DNA of 64,000 nt from Anaerostipes sp. (lineage in GTDB: Bacteria; Bacillota; Clostridia; Lachnospirales; Lachnospiraceae): assembly GCF_018381315.1 (NCBI RefSeq), contig NZ_JAGZSD010000007.1, positions 124,001-188,000 of the forward strand, in the 5' to 3' direction. The notes beneath the pieces were generated by a model, which saw nothing but the letters and a program-made list of their open reading frames with translations, was not told the origin of the DNA and ran no database searches. The position numbers and the translations under genes were made by a program. Shown here piece after piece: positions 52,061 through 62,564 of this stretch (the stretch's first letter is position 1; the number at the start of each line of letters is the position of its first letter).

Positions 52061-53212
52061 TTATGCCATCCTTTTTTGTTTGCTCACCAGCATGGCAGCT
52101 GCAAACAAAGCAGCGGCAAAACCTGCCTGTATCAGAATCCCCTGCAGAGCTGGCCACATATGGCTTAAATCCATGATTTCCAGCTGGTCAATCAGGCTGT
52201 TGGATTTAATGTACCAATAGGTGGGGAGAAATTTTGACACTGACAATACATGCTTGCTCATAAACTCCAGAGGTACAAAAACCCCTCCGAGAAAAGAACT
52301 TCCCAGGGATACTACATTGACCACCCCCTGAAGGGCATCGTCGTTGGTGACAAGCAGTCCCACAAGGAATGAGATCCCCGCCGAAACACCCAGAAAAGCA
52401 AGACTGTTCAGCAAAAACAGGGGAAGATTGCTCTGAAATATTTCATTGTGGTATATCACAACTGCCAGCACCATAAACATAAGCCAGCAGCCCAGAGACG
52501 CTGTCAGAGTTCCAAGCGCTAACTGTAAATTCCGCGATCTGTTCGTAGCTGCAGAACACTGATTTCTTCTTCGTATATCTTTTTTATAGAAAGCCATAAA
52601 AACCGGACTGACTGCCAGAGTGATAAGCGCAATAAGAATATAAGCAAGGTACTGGAAATAGTATGCTGTGCTGCTTACTTCTCCGGCCTTTTTACTTCCT
52701 TCCAGACTGATCCCTGCCGATGACTTCAATGTGTTTTCTGCCATGCCTACTGCCTGTTCCTCCGGAAAGCCCGCTGCCAGATACCCCCGGACAATCTTTG
52801 TAAATTTACCTATCTGCTGATCAATCATATAACCGCTGGTGGAATTTGGGACTTTTACATTTTTAATTTCCGCCTTCTTATTTTTATTCATCAGGCTTTC
52901 TCCGAATCCCTCAGGCAGTATCAGAATGTATTCTACATTCCGGTAGAACAGATCGTTCTGCATTGTTTTTTTGTCGTTTTTCATGAGTTTCACTTTCTGT
53001 TCTTTTGAAAGAAACTCCCTGAGAGCTTTTGAGATTGTGCTTTGGTCATGATCTACAATTCCTACATTGATCTTTGTAGCTTTAAATCCGGTTTCATCGT
53101 TTCTTCCGAAGCTTGAGAACAAAATCATCAATGCAAGAAAGATTGAAATATAGACCATCATTGAAAGCTTTTTTTTCTTTACAATCTTAAAAAAACATTT
53201 ATATACTTGCAT
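52061..53212 (-). CDS. ABC-2 type permease with large external domain (LnrN/YhaP-like)
   Basis: A 383-residue membrane protein. One N-terminal helix (MVYISIFLALMILFSSFG, about 18-35) is followed by an extracellular domain of about 150 residues (INVGIVDHDQSTISKALREF) and five to six helices. This is the ABC2_membrane_3 layout. It overlaps its partner permease by 14 bases. With the ATPase at 54353 it forms a drug/peptide exporter like the linearmycin system. Confidence 0.87.
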   Translation of the reverse strand: MQVYKCFFKIVKKKKLSMMVYISIFLALMILFSSFGRNDETGFKATKINVGIVDHDQSTISKALREFLSKEQKVKLMKNDKKTMQNDLFYRNVEYILILPEGFGESLMNKNKKAEIKNVKVPNSTSGYMIDQQIGKFTKIVRGYLAAGFPEEQAVGMAENTLKSSAGISLEGSKKAGEVSSTAYYFQYLAYILIALITLAVSPVFMAFYKKDIRRRNQCSAATNRSRNLQLALGTLTASLGCWLMFMVLAVVIYHNEIFQSNLPLFLLNSLAFLGVSAGISFLVGLLVTNDDALQGVVNVVSLGSSFLGGVFVPLEFMSKHVLSVSKFLPTYWYIKSNSLIDQLEIMDLSHMWPALQGILIQAGFAAALFAAAMLVSKQKRMA

Positions 53213-54341
53213 ACTTTTTCCTCCTCATCACCAGGAAGCTTCCAAAGCACAGCAGTACCGTGATCACTGCCAGCGAAGCACAGCTTCTGAAATAAACGGA
53301 AAGATCATCATAAATATTCAGGCTGTAAAAGCATTCGGTAATCAGCGCTGCCGGATTGATTCTGTTTAAAAGCGGAATACTTTTTTCCACAATATCTTTC
53401 ATATTCCCTACCATCAGTCCGCTGAAAAAACAGAAGACCATACTGACACCTACACACAGGCCGTTTTTCGTATCCTTTGACATCCGTCCCGCAGAACCGA
53501 TGAACATTCCCATGGAAACTCCCGTGATACATCCAAAAAATCCTGCCAGCAGAATCAGCCCTGCCTTGCTTCCCAGATCAATCTTCAATATCAGCTGCAT
53601 ATACACAATTGCTGTCAGAAACGCTAGGAACTGAATGGTCACTCCTACAAGGAAATCAGCTATTGTGCCTTTCAGCTTTCCTGTAGGTGATACCGCCTTT
53701 CTGGCTCCTATCTCAGATAAGTCTGCCTGGGCGTGAAAGGCACTCTGCAGTCCTAAAAAACTTCCATACAGGCATACCATAGCAAGCAGGGCATAAAAAT
53801 ACTGCACCATCATATTGGCGTTATCTTTTCCCAGACTGATCTGTTTATTCTCGACCATATTCTGCGACATAGCCTTTACCAGACTTTCCAGGGCCTCCGG
53901 ATGTGATTTTATTGTCTCCTCCACCATTTGGTTCATCTGCACATATTGGTCGCTGATCTCTTTCAAAATTGTCTGATTTATTCCGTTTTCTTTTACGGTA
54001 AGCCTTACATCATCACCGACCGTATAAAATCCGTCAATCTTATCCTCTGAAAGCAGTTTTTTCGCTTTTTTAAGAGAGGTCTTCTGAACCTTCAGCAGCT
54101 GGTCCCTGCCTTTTCCGGATAATTCTTCCGTAACTCTTATAAATCCTTCTCCAGTTTTTGCAGCCTTTGTCTCTACAACCGCGACAGGAACTGCCTTCAG
54201 TTCTTCTGAACCATTCAGCAGGTTGCCAAATCCGAAATGGAAAAGTGTAGCAAGTATAAGAGGAAAGGCAAAGCACCAAAAAATTGAAGATTTGTTTCTG
54301 ATGGATGCTTTAAAATTGTATTTATATAAATGCCAAAACAT
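53199..54341 (-). CDS. ABC-2 type permease with large external domain (LnrM-like)
   Basis: A 380-residue protein starting MFWHLYKYNFKASIRNKSSI, with a first helix (FWCFAFPLILATLFHFGFG), an external domain to about 170, then helices including FYALLAMVCLYGSFLGLQSA. Second half of the exporter channel. It is 11 bases after the ATPase gene, in one operon. Confidence 0.87.
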   Translation of the reverse strand: MFWHLYKYNFKASIRNKSSIFWCFAFPLILATLFHFGFGNLLNGSEELKAVPVAVVETKAAKTGEGFIRVTEELSGKGRDQLLKVQKTSLKKAKKLLSEDKIDGFYTVGDDVRLTVKENGINQTILKEISDQYVQMNQMVEETIKSHPEALESLVKAMSQNMVENKQISLGKDNANMMVQYFYALLAMVCLYGSFLGLQSAFHAQADLSEIGARKAVSPTGKLKGTIADFLVGVTIQFLAFLTAIVYMQLILKIDLGSKAGLILLAGFFGCITGVSMGMFIGSAGRMSKDTKNGLCVGVSMVFCFFSGLMVGNMKDIVEKSIPLLNRINPAALITECFYSLNIYDDLSVYFRSCASLAVITVLLCFGSFLVMRRKKYASI

Positions 54342-54352
54342 ATACCCGCCTC

Positions 54353-55294
54353 CTAATCTCTCAGCTGCTTTCCTGTTATCTCCAGAAATACATCGTTTAA
54401 TGTAGGCAGCTCTGAATAGACTTTTCCGAATGAGACATCGTTATCCGCCAGATATCCTAATAAATTCACCAGATTATGACTTCCTCCGCTGCACTGGACA
54501 TAAAGCTTTCCTTCAGTATACTGCGCCTGAAATACATGCTTCATAGCCCGGACCGCCTGCAGGTCTTTTTCTTTCAAATCAGGGACATCCACTGTAATTT
54601 TCTCACCCATTTTAATCATCTGCTTTAATTCTTCCTTTGACCCTACAGCTATCGGCCGGCCTTTATCCATGATCAGGATCCGGCTGCAGATCTGCTCAAC
54701 TTCCTCCATGTAATGGGAAGTATAAATAATGGTTGCCCCCTGCCGGTTCAGCTCCAGGATGCCTTCCAATATTTTGTTCCGGCTCTGAGGATCGACAGCT
54801 ACGGTAGGTTCATCTAAGAAAATCAATTTTGGCTTATGGGCAATCCCGCAGGCGATGTTCAGGCGTCTTAAAAGGCCTCCTGAAAGTTTCGGAGGATAGA
54901 ACTTTCGGAATTCCTCCAGTTCAACAAATCGTATCGCTTCCTCTACAAGCTTTTTCCTCTCTCTCTTATCTCTTACATACAGGCCGCAGAAATAATCAAT
55001 GTTTTCAACAACCGTCAGTTCATCAAAAACTGCCACATTCTGCATCACTACACCGATCTCCCGCTTGCTGTCATAAGAATCTGCATCCATCGGTTTCCCA
55101 AACACCTGTATTTCACCTTTGTCATAGGTCAGAAGTCCCAAGGTACAGTTGATCGCTGTTGTCTTTCCAGAGCCGTTAGGCCCCAGCAGACCAAAAACCT
55201 CTCCTTCTCTGACCTCCATATTCAAATGATCCAAAGCCACCAGATCTTTATAGCGTTTCACAAGATTTTTAATTTCAATGATTGGCTGATCCAT
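54353..55294 (-). CDS. ABC transporter ATP-binding protein (LnrL-like)
   Basis: A 313-residue ATPase. Walker A LLGPNGSGKTTAIN (about 35), signature LSGGLLRRLNIA, Walker B LIFLDEPTVAVDPQS, H-loop YTSHYMEE. The C-terminal 90 residues are the exporter-type extension. It is first in the exporter operon, divergent from a two-component system that likely controls it. Confidence 0.92.
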   Translation of the reverse strand: MDQPIIEIKNLVKRYKDLVALDHLNMEVREGEVFGLLGPNGSGKTTAINCTLGLLTYDKGEIQVFGKPMDADSYDSKREIGVVMQNVAVFDELTVVENIDYFCGLYVRDKRERKKLVEEAIRFVELEEFRKFYPPKLSGGLLRRLNIACGIAHKPKLIFLDEPTVAVDPQSRNKILEGILELNRQGATIIYTSHYMEEVEQICSRILIMDKGRPIAVGSKEELKQMIKMGEKITVDVPDLKEKDLQAVRAMKHVFQAQYTEGKLYVQCSGGSHNLVNLLGYLADNDVSFGKVYSELPTLNDVFLEITGKQLRD

Positions 55295-55322
55295 AATTCC
55301 ACCCCTTTCTTTTCATATCTTT

Positions 55323-55351
55323 ACTATACAGGATCTGTTTGTCTTTCCAAA
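55323..55351 (-). promoter_or_regulatory. Promoter of the Lnr-like exporter operon
   Basis: Minus-strand TTTGGA (55351-55346), 17-base spacer, TATAGT (55328-55323). Confidence 0.6.
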
Positions 55352-55358
55352 GTGCCGT

Positions 55359-55386
55359 TTGTCAAGAATGATGATGACATTTGTCA
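55359..55386. promoter_or_regulatory. Candidate response-regulator binding site
   Basis: TTTGTCA at 55359-55365, TGACA at 55375-55379 and TTTGTCA at 55380-55386 form mixed direct and inverted repeats. They lie just upstream of the minus -35 and around the plus -35, so a bound regulator could control both directions. Inferred from symmetry and location. Confidence 0.45.
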
Positions 55387-55402
55387 CAAGTTATTTTATA
55401 AT
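55374..55402 (+). promoter_or_regulatory. Promoter of the two-component system
   Basis: ATGACA (55374-55379), 17-base spacer, perfect TATAAT (55397-55402). Confidence 0.65.
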
Positions 55403-55434
55403 TAAGAAAGCGGCTTTTCATAAAGGAGGGAGTT

Positions 55435-56523
55435 ATGTCCGTACTTATAGATAAATTTATTTTATTACTGTTCACTGTTCCCCTCCTTCTCCGGGAAACT
55501 GGCACAATGCCTGTTACTGCACTGCTTACTGCATTTACAGCTTCCTGTGTACTGTCCATCAAAGATGATGAGAGACTGTCTTTTGCCGTCTCATTTTTAT
55601 ATGGTATCCTCTGTAGCATACTGCCTTCCTTCGGCATCTTTCTTCCGCTGTTTTGCTACGACTGTGTCCGCACCAGACTGAAGTTTACGGGTGCTGTTCT
55701 CTTTCTGTTTTCTATTCCATATTTGCTGTCCTATACATTGTCCATGCAGATCGGATTCATCCTCAGCCTTTTGCTTTCTGTTTTTCTGTCTGTGCGCACA
55801 CAAAAACTGGATAATATGAAGGAAGAGTTTAAGAAATTAAGAGATGACAGCACAGAACTGAATCTGCTGCTGAAAAAGAAGAACCAGTATCTGCAGGAAA
55901 AGCAGGAAACAGAAATACACCTTGCAACTCTGAAAGAGCGCAACAGGATCGCCAGAGAGATCCATGACAATGTGGGACACATGCTTTCCCGGTCCATTCT
56001 GCAGTTAGGCGCCCTGAAAGCCCTCAACCAGGATTCCGGCCTTTCTCTGCCGCTTGGCGAGCTGCACAAGACTCTGAACACCGCCATGGACAGCATCCGC
56101 ACAAGTGTACATGGTCTTCAGGAATCTTCCGTCAGCCTTCATGACACTGTTTCCGAGATTATACAGGGTTATCCGGACTATACTGTTGATTTTGCCTATG
56201 ACATCTCAGAGGCGCCCCCTCAGAACCTTCAATACTGCTTTGCTGCCATCATCAAAGAAGCATTTACAAACACGGCAAAACACAGTAATGCCAGCCATAT
56301 ACACCTTGTACTGAGAGAACACCCATCCTTTTACCAGCTCCTGTTTGAAGACAACGGATCGGCTGCCCCAGTCTCTTACTCATCCGGTATGGGACTTTCA
56401 AACATGAAAGAACGGATCGAAGCCTTTCACGGAACGATTAATATATCATTTGAGCATGGTTTCAAAATCTTTATCACAGTTCCGCATAATATATCATCTT
56501 ATCAGCCGGGAGGTAATTCATGA
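55435..56523 (+). CDS. Membrane sensor histidine kinase, DesK/NarX-like
   Basis: A 362-residue kinase. The first roughly 120 residues are four to five closely spaced membrane helices with no sizeable outer loop, suggesting sensing within the membrane. A coiled coil (MKEEFKKLRDDSTELNLLLK) leads to the HisKA_3 box LKERNRIAREIHDNVGHMLS (His about 179). The ATPase domain shows EAFTNTAKHSNA and GMGLSNMKERI. It overlaps the response regulator by ATGA. Related Lnr kinases detect membrane-active polyenes; the signal here is inferred. Confidence 0.92.
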   Translation: MSVLIDKFILLLFTVPLLLRETGTMPVTALLTAFTASCVLSIKDDERLSFAVSFLYGILCSILPSFGIFLPLFCYDCVRTRLKFTGAVLFLFSIPYLLSYTLSMQIGFILSLLLSVFLSVRTQKLDNMKEEFKKLRDDSTELNLLLKKKNQYLQEKQETEIHLATLKERNRIAREIHDNVGHMLSRSILQLGALKALNQDSGLSLPLGELHKTLNTAMDSIRTSVHGLQESSVSLHDTVSEIIQGYPDYTVDFAYDISEAPPQNLQYCFAAIIKEAFTNTAKHSNASHIHLVLREHPSFYQLLFEDNGSAAPVSYSSGMGLSNMKERIEAFHGTINISFEHGFKIFITVPHNISSYQPGGNS

Positions 56524-57140
56524 AAATTATTATTATAGATGACGACAGGCTTGTCTCATCATCTTTAAAAACAATATTGGAGGCGTCTCCGGATATCACA
56601 GTTTTAGCTTTGGGATCAGACGGCGCCGAGGCTGTCTCACTGTATGACACCTATCATCCCGATGTACTGCTCATGGATATCCGGATGAACGGCATGACCG
56701 GCATTGAAGCTGCCAGAGAGATCCGCCGGAAACATCCTGATTCTAAGATATTATTTCTCACCACCTTTTCCGATGATGAGTATATCATTGATGCCCTGAA
56801 CATCGGAGCCAAGGGCTATATCCTGAAACAGGATTTTGAAAGCATCGTCCCTGCCCTGCACGCTGTGGAAAACGGACAGAATGTTTTCGGCAATGAGATC
56901 ATCTCCAAAATACCGGATTTGATCGCAAATAAACAGCAGTTCTCTTATAGTGACTGCGGCATCAATGAAAAAGAACTCCGCCTGATCGAATACATTGCCA
57001 AAGGCATGAGCAATAAAGAAATATCTGAATGTCTTTATTTAAGCGAAGGAACCATACGCAACTACCTGAGTGTCATCCTCGATAAGCTGGAGCTTCGGGA
57101 CCGGACCCAGCTTGCTGTTTTTTATTATCAGCACAGATAG
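56520..57140 (+). CDS. Response regulator, NarL/LuxR family
   Basis: A 206-residue protein. Receiver with IIIIDDDRL (acid pocket), phospho-Asp in VLLMDIRMNGMTG (about 54), LTTFSDDEY and the lysine in KGYILKQ. The C-terminal LuxR helix-turn-helix is ELRLIEYIAKGMSNKEISEC and SEGTIRNYLSVILDKL. It likely activates the divergent exporter genes via the repeats near 55359-55386. Confidence 0.94.
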   Translation: MKIIIIDDDRLVSSSLKTILEASPDITVLALGSDGAEAVSLYDTYHPDVLLMDIRMNGMTGIEAAREIRRKHPDSKILFLTTFSDDEYIIDALNIGAKGYILKQDFESIVPALHAVENGQNVFGNEIISKIPDLIANKQQFSYSDCGINEKELRLIEYIAKGMSNKEISECLYLSEGTIRNYLSVILDKLELRDRTQLAVFYYQHR

Positions 57141-57176
57141 CCGGCCCTGCACAAAGGCCGCTTGGACAGGCAAAAC

Positions 57177-57205
57177 TTGACACCTGGCCGTATGACTAGT
57201 AAAAT
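57177..57205 (+). promoter_or_regulatory. Promoter of the CNNM/CBS transporter gene
   Basis: TTGACA (57177-57182), 17-base spacer, TAAAAT (57200-57205). Confidence 0.75.
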
Positions 57206-57263
57206 TATCGTATCATGCGGAGCATGTCATACTGTAAACCAATTCATTTAGGAGGGATTTTAT

Positions 57264-58532
57264 TTGGACCCCAGTGTCATATTAAGATTATGCATCTTAA
57301 TTATCTTATTAACTCTGTCGGCATTTTTTTCGTCGTCGGAGACTGCGCTTACAACCGTAAACGTTCATACGATCCGTGCCCTGGTAGAGGACGGCAATAA
57401 ACAGGCTAAGCGGGTGCTGCAGCTGATCGAGAATCCTGCATCTATGCTCAGCAGCATCCTGATCGGAAATAACCTTGTCAATATCTCTGCCACATCTCTG
57501 GCCACCACATTAGCCATTGATGTTTTCGGCAGTGCCGGAGCAGGGATCGCAACCGGTGTACTCACCATCCTTGTTCTGATTTTCGGTGAGATCACCCCGA
57601 AGACTTATGCAACCATTAAAAATACAAATCTTGCGCTGCGCTTCGGACCGATCATATATTATGTAACAAAGATCCTGACTCCTGTTGTTATTATCATCAA
57701 TAAGCTCTCTACCGGCCTTCTTATGCTTCTGCGCATCGATGCCAAGCAGTCCAGGCAGGTCATGACAGAGCGGGAGCTCAGAACGATTGTTGATGCCAGC
57801 CACGAGGATGGCGTCATTGAAAAAGACGAAAAAGAAATGATCTATAATGTATTCGATTTCAAGGATTCCATCGCAAAGGATATTATGATTCCGAGAATAG
57901 ATATTACATTTGTCTCTGCCGATGCTTCCTATGATGAAGTTATGGAGCTTTTTATGGCAACACAGTACTCCCGTCTCCCGGTATATGAGGAGAGCAAGGA
58001 CAAGGTCATCGGAATTGTCTATTTAAAGGATATGTATTTTTACCGCACTCTGCACCGCGGCGAGATCTTCCACATTCAGGATGTCTTAAGGAAGCCGTTC
58101 TTCACCTACGAAACGCAGAAGATATCCAGCCTGCTGGCTCAGATGCAGCAGGAAAATGTCAGCTTTTCTATTGTATTGGATGAGTACGGCATCACTGCCG
58201 GCCTGATCACACTGGAAGATATTTTAGAGGAATTGGTCGGAGAAATCCGTGATGAATATGATGACAATGAATTAGAAAGCTTTCAGGAGCTTGAAGACGG
58301 ATCTTATCTCGTCAATGCATCGCTTAAACTGGACGATCTGAATGACTTGATGGATACGGAGATCGAGTCTGAGGATTATGACTCCGTAGGCGGATATGTG
58401 ATCGAACTGCTGGATCACCTTCCCTCTGAGGGGGAGACAGCTTCCGATGAATCCTTTGATTTCAAAGTCCGGAAAGTAGAAAAAAACAGACTGGAACTCA
58501 TCCAGATCACCCGCAGAGCCCAAAAGGCCTGA
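57264..58532 (+). CDS. HlyC/CorC family transporter (CNNM, CBS pair, CorC domain)
   Basis: A 422-residue membrane protein starting at a TTG codon with AGGAGG 8 bases upstream. CNNM domain with three to four helices (about 1-180; LSAFFSSSETALTTVNVHTI, IGNNLVNISATSLATT), CBS pair (about 200-330; IMIPRIDITFVSADASYDEV, YGITAGLITLEDILEELVGE) and C-terminal CorC_HlyC domain. Family members are linked to Mg2+ or Co2+ efflux and membrane integrity. Single-gene unit with a shared terminator. Confidence 0.93.
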   Translation: MDPSVILRLCILIILLTLSAFFSSSETALTTVNVHTIRALVEDGNKQAKRVLQLIENPASMLSSILIGNNLVNISATSLATTLAIDVFGSAGAGIATGVLTILVLIFGEITPKTYATIKNTNLALRFGPIIYYVTKILTPVVIIINKLSTGLLMLLRIDAKQSRQVMTERELRTIVDASHEDGVIEKDEKEMIYNVFDFKDSIAKDIMIPRIDITFVSADASYDEVMELFMATQYSRLPVYEESKDKVIGIVYLKDMYFYRTLHRGEIFHIQDVLRKPFFTYETQKISSLLAQMQQENVSFSIVLDEYGITAGLITLEDILEELVGEIRDEYDDNELESFQELEDGSYLVNASLKLDDLNDLMDTEIESEDYDSVGGYVIELLDHLPSEGETASDESFDFKVRKVEKNRLELIQITRRAQKA

Positions 58533-58534
58533 CA

Positions 58535-58569
58535 AAAAAGGAAAGCATATACAAACATGCTTTCCTTTT
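58535..58569. terminator. Bidirectional terminator
   Basis: GGAAAGCAT (58540-58548) and ATGCTTTCC (58557-58565) flanked by an A-run and a T-run, between convergent genes. Confidence 0.9.
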
Positions 58570-58571
58570 CA

Positions 58572-59171
58572 TTATCTTCTTTTCTTTTCATATTTCATCT
58601 TTGTCTTAATGAATCCTTCCAGTTCGCGAAGTTTTCTTCCCCTGTCTTCGCTGTTCAGCGGAAAATCCATAGACAGGCCGATGGAGTCTAAAACAGTTTC
58701 TGAAATCCGGTCCTCATACCTTCTCAAAAGCTCCAGGCGTTCCTCATTGCTCTCAGCGTCCAGAAAACGAATCAGGAGATCCTGCTGCTCTTTTTCAGGT
58801 CTGTGTTCATCTTCTTCCGGCTCTATTTTCTCCGGTACAGGAGGTGCTGTTTTTATCTGTGGTTTCTGCGGTTCTATATGTCTCTCCAGCATATCATTGA
58901 TCTGATGAAGATCTGTAATATTCTGGTATGTCTTCACATCCACACGCTCAAAACGGTATTTGGCACTGACTCCGGGATATTTTTCGCGGTCCACTTCACT
59001 TAAGAACATAGGAAGAGGCCTGGCATAGGTTTTATATTCCCCATATAAGGCCTGGTAAATCACAAGATCCTCTCCGGTTTCCGAATGTTCTGCCACCGTC
59101 ACAATCTGATACAGCTTATCCTTGAAGTGTTTATAAAAATCCCCTGGTCTGGGGACTGCTCTTTTCTCCAT
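58572..59171 (-). CDS. DUF1653 domain protein
   Basis: A 199-residue cytoplasmic protein. The N-terminal 70 residues (PRPGDFYKHFKDKLYQIVTV, IYQALYGEYKTYARPLPMF) match DUF1653. A charged proline/glutamate linker follows, then a helical C-terminal part (LLIRFLDAESNEERLELLRR). It starts 1 base after the helicase stop, so the two are co-transcribed. Function unknown. Confidence 0.85.
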   Translation of the reverse strand: MEKRAVPRPGDFYKHFKDKLYQIVTVAEHSETGEDLVIYQALYGEYKTYARPLPMFLSEVDREKYPGVSAKYRFERVDVKTYQNITDLHQINDMLERHIEPQKPQIKTAPPVPEKIEPEEDEHRPEKEQQDLLIRFLDAESNEERLELLRRYEDRISETVLDSIGLSMDFPLNSEDRGRKLRELEGFIKTKMKYEKKRR

Positions 59172-59172
59172 A

Positions 59173-61029
59173 TCACTCAGCTCCCTTCTGCTGCTTTCTC
59201 GTCTTCCCCTCTAAAGGACGAATAAAATCCGACACACTGCTGTCTTTATTATACATCTTTTCCACGGAAAATACATGAAGATATTTTTTGGCTCTCGTCA
59301 TTCCGACATAAAACATCCGCCGCTCTTCCTCCAGCTCTTCTGCCTTCACTGCTTTTTTATATGGAATCACGCCGTCATTTACATCTATAAGAAAGACCCT
59401 CTCATATTCCAGCCCCTTTGCACTGTGCAGAGTACTCAAAACAACTCCCTGATTTTCCTGGTTCTTTTTATCGGACTGTGCCTTCAGCTCTTCCGTATAA
59501 CATCTCATAAACTCAAACCATTCTTCATAAGTCTCATATGCTCTGGCAGTTTCCTGAAGTTCTTCCAGCACATCAGTGAGTTCCTCCTCTTTCAGCTTCC
59601 GGATTCTTGCGTATTCTGCCAGATATGCATTATAACCGACAGACTTTCTTATGTAGGTGATGGCAAGAAACGGAGTCATATCCTTCAGAAGCCGCAAATC
59701 TTCCTCCAGCTCTTCAATATAGTCATACAGCCATTCCTTATCCTTTGTCTTTTCTTTCAGCTCCTGAAAAGAAATCTCAGGCTGATCCAGATATTCTCTG
59801 CTGATATAACGCTTGGGCCGGTTCATGATCCGCAGAAAAGTGCTTCTCCTGCGGTCTCCCAGTGCCATTCTTATATAATCTATGATATCTCTTGCAATCC
59901 AATGCTCAAACAGGCTGGGAATCCCGTCCTTCACGGAAAATGGAATATTATATTCCATAAGCTTTCCGATCATGGTTCTGGCTCCCAGATTGGTCCTGAC
60001 CAGAATGGCCGCTTCCTCATAGGGGCGTCCTTTTATGTTTTCTTCCCGGAGTTTCCTGGCCACGTAAGTACATTCCTCCTGCTGGTTCTTAAATGTCCTG
60101 AGTTCAACCGGGACCTGCGCATTTTTACAGGACCGGATCTCCTTTGGGAACCGCCGCTTGTTTACTCCGATCACCTTCCGGGCCGCCTCAACAATCTCCG
60201 GGCTGGAGCGGTAATTAATATCCAGCTGAATCTTTTTTGAATCCTTAAAGTCTCTCGGAAATCCCAGCATAATTTCCGGCTTTGCCCCGCGGAACCGGTA
60301 AATCGACTGGTCATCGTCACCCACGATAAATAAATTGTTCCTCGGAGCTGCCAGCATCTTCATGATCTCATATTGTATCGGCGAAATGTCCTGGAATTCA
60401 TCGATGAGAATATACTGAAACTTGTTCTGCCAGGCAGCAAGCAGATCTTTTCTTTCCTTCAGCAGCCGGTAGGTATAAACCAGGATATCATCAAAATCCA
60501 TCCACTGGTTTCTCTGGAGTTTTTTATTATACTCCTGATAAATCAGCTGAAAAATACTGTCCGCACAGCTTTGGCTGTGATAATACTCCATAGAAAGCAG
60601 CTGTCCTTTTACAAAGCTGATCTCACTGATCAGAGACCTCAGGAAGTCCGGCTCATCCCCTGTTTCAAGATCCCGGTCTGTAATGATCTCCCGCAGCAGT
60701 TCATACTTTTTATGTTCCGGCAGAATACAGCCGGCCTGAAGCCGGTATGCATGCTTTAAGATTGTATAGAATACGGCATGAAAGGTCCCGAAAGAAACTG
60801 GCAGGGGTTTCCCTGCCAGCTTCATAAACCTTTCTTTCATTTCTGCCACTGCTGCCTTGGTAAACGTGATGACCAAAATGTTGGAAGGATTCACCCCAAA
60901 GTGTTCCGTCAGATACTTTGCCCGCTCCGTAATCACCGTAGTTTTCCCGGATCCCGGACCGGCCAGAACCATCATAGGACCGTCTTTATGGGTTATGGCC
61001 TGCTTCTGGGCCTCATTCCATTCTGTCAT
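59173..61029 (-). CDS. UvrD/Rep-type ATP-dependent helicase (short form)
   Basis: A 618-residue SF1A helicase, shorter than PcrA. Motif [21 protein letters not shown] (about 19-38), motif [16 protein letters not shown], motif [16 protein letters not shown], motif [17 protein letters not shown], motif [15 protein letters not shown]. It lacks the PcrA Tudor-like C-terminus. It overlaps gltX by ATGA and precedes DUF1653. Probably a DNA repair helicase; exact role unknown. Confidence 0.93.
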   Translation of the reverse strand: MTEWNEAQKQAITHKDGPMMVLAGPGSGKTTVITERAKYLTEHFGVNPSNILVITFTKAAVAEMKERFMKLAGKPLPVSFGTFHAVFYTILKHAYRLQAGCILPEHKKYELLREIITDRDLETGDEPDFLRSLISEISFVKGQLLSMEYYHSQSCADSIFQLIYQEYNKKLQRNQWMDFDDILVYTYRLLKERKDLLAAWQNKFQYILIDEFQDISPIQYEIMKMLAAPRNNLFIVGDDDQSIYRFRGAKPEIMLGFPRDFKDSKKIQLDINYRSSPEIVEAARKVIGVNKRRFPKEIRSCKNAQVPVELRTFKNQQEECTYVARKLREENIKGRPYEEAAILVRTNLGARTMIGKLMEYNIPFSVKDGIPSLFEHWIARDIIDYIRMALGDRRRSTFLRIMNRPKRYISREYLDQPEISFQELKEKTKDKEWLYDYIEELEEDLRLLKDMTPFLAITYIRKSVGYNAYLAEYARIRKLKEEELTDVLEELQETARAYETYEEWFEFMRCYTEELKAQSDKKNQENQGVVLSTLHSAKGLEYERVFLIDVNDGVIPYKKAVKAEELEEERRMFYVGMTRAKKYLHVFSVEKMYNKDSSVSDFIRPLEGKTRKQQKGAE

Positions 61030-62486
61030 GAAAGCTCTGCCTCTAACTTCTCAACAGCCGCATGCAGCCTTTTTACAGACTCCTCTTTTCCCAGGATCTC
61101 CATGAGTTCGGAAGCCCCTCCCGGCGTCATCTGTTTCCCTGACACAGCAGTGCGCACCGGCCACATAACATAACCGTTCTTTACTTCGTGGCTTTTTGCA
61201 AATCCAAGCAGTGTCTGATATAATGCATCATTGCTGAAATCTTCCTGAGCTTCAAAAACCGGGATGATTTCTCTGAGCACTTCCAGCGCAGACTCTTTGG
61301 TTGTCTTCATTTTTTTGTGCTGGTACATAGCACTGTCATATTCAGGCACTTCCTCAAAGAAATCAATATGATCTTTGATCTCGGTAAACAGCTCGATTCT
61401 CGTCTTGACCATGGATAAAATTTTATCAATATCCACATCCTTTGTGATAATCTCTGTGACATACGGCATTGCCATAGTCTTAAATCTTTCATCGTCCATT
61501 GCTTTGATATACTCTCCGTTCATCCAGGAAAGCTTTGTCATATCAAACACTGCAGGTGTCTTTGACATATGATGGTAATCAAAGGTTTCTTCCAGCTCTT
61601 TTAAGGAGAATATCTCTCTTTCTCCTCCCGGGCTCCATCCGAGTAGCGCCACAAAGTTTACGATCGTCTCCGGAAGATATCCTGCCTCCAGCAAATCTTC
61701 AAAAGAAGAATGTCCGCTTCGTTTGCTCAGCTTCTTGTGCTCCTCATCTGTAATCAGCGGGCAGTGCACATAGATCGGCTTTTCCCATCCGAATGCATCA
61801 TAAAGACGATTATACTTAGGGGTGGAAGACAGATATTCATTTCCGCGGACTACATGGGTAATGCCCATCAGATGGTCATCCACCACATTTGCAAAATTAT
61901 AGGTCGGATAACCGTCAGACTTGATCAGAATCATATCATCCAGTTCCATATTGTCTACTGTGATTTCACCGTAAATTTCATCTGTAAAAGTGGTCGTACC
62001 TTCCGTAGGGTTGTTCTGGCGGATCACATACGGAACCCCTGCGTCGAGTTTTTCCTTTACTTCTTCCTCACTCAGATTCAGACAGTGCTTGTCATAATGG
62101 CTGACAACCACGTCCCCTGATTTAACTTTCAGGCTTTCCAGGCGTTCATCGTCACAGAAGCAGTAATACGCCTCTCCCCTGCTGATCAGCTCCCTGGCAT
62201 AATCCAGATAAATACCTGCTGCCTGGCGTTCGCTCTGGACATAAGGTCCCACGCCGCCGTCCTTATCCGGTCCCTCATCGTGGACCAGCCCGGCTTTGGC
62301 AAGTGTGTTATATATAATATCCACTGCTCCTTCTACCAGACGCTCCTGATCTGTATCTTCAATACGAAGCAGAAAATCTCCGTCCTCGTGTTTTGCAATC
62401 AAATAGGCATATAATGCGGTTCTTAAATTCCCTACATGCATTCTTCCCGTAGGGCTTGGGGCAAATCTTGTTCTAACTTTACTCAT
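61026..62486 (-). CDS. gltX: Glutamate-tRNA ligase
   Basis: Class I synthetase for tRNA-Glu (and possibly tRNA-Gln, with later amidation). 486 residues. [20 protein letters not shown] carries the HIGH equivalent, and [12 protein letters not shown] is the KMSKS loop (about 252). The C-terminal anticodon domain is complete. First gene of a three-gene transcript with the helicase and DUF1653. Confidence 0.98.
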   Translation of the reverse strand: MSKVRTRFAPSPTGRMHVGNLRTALYAYLIAKHEDGDFLLRIEDTDQERLVEGAVDIIYNTLAKAGLVHDEGPDKDGGVGPYVQSERQAAGIYLDYARELISRGEAYYCFCDDERLESLKVKSGDVVVSHYDKHCLNLSEEEVKEKLDAGVPYVIRQNNPTEGTTTFTDEIYGEITVDNMELDDMILIKSDGYPTYNFANVVDDHLMGITHVVRGNEYLSSTPKYNRLYDAFGWEKPIYVHCPLITDEEHKKLSKRSGHSSFEDLLEAGYLPETIVNFVALLGWSPGGEREIFSLKELEETFDYHHMSKTPAVFDMTKLSWMNGEYIKAMDDERFKTMAMPYVTEIITKDVDIDKILSMVKTRIELFTEIKDHIDFFEEVPEYDSAMYQHKKMKTTKESALEVLREIIPVFEAQEDFSNDALYQTLLGFAKSHEVKNGYVMWPVRTAVSGKQMTPGGASELMEILGKEESVKRLHAAVEKLEAELS

Positions 62487-62519
62487 CTGTTTCCAATCCT
62501 TTCTTTCGTTATCTTCTCT

Positions 62520-62548
62520 ATTATCTCAATAACGCAGTCTCCGGTCAA
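62520..62548 (-). promoter_or_regulatory. Promoter of gltX
   Basis: Minus-strand TTGACC (62548-62543), 17-base spacer, GATAAT (62525-62520). Confidence 0.65.
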
Positions 62549-62564
62549 GCCTCCCGCCGTATTT

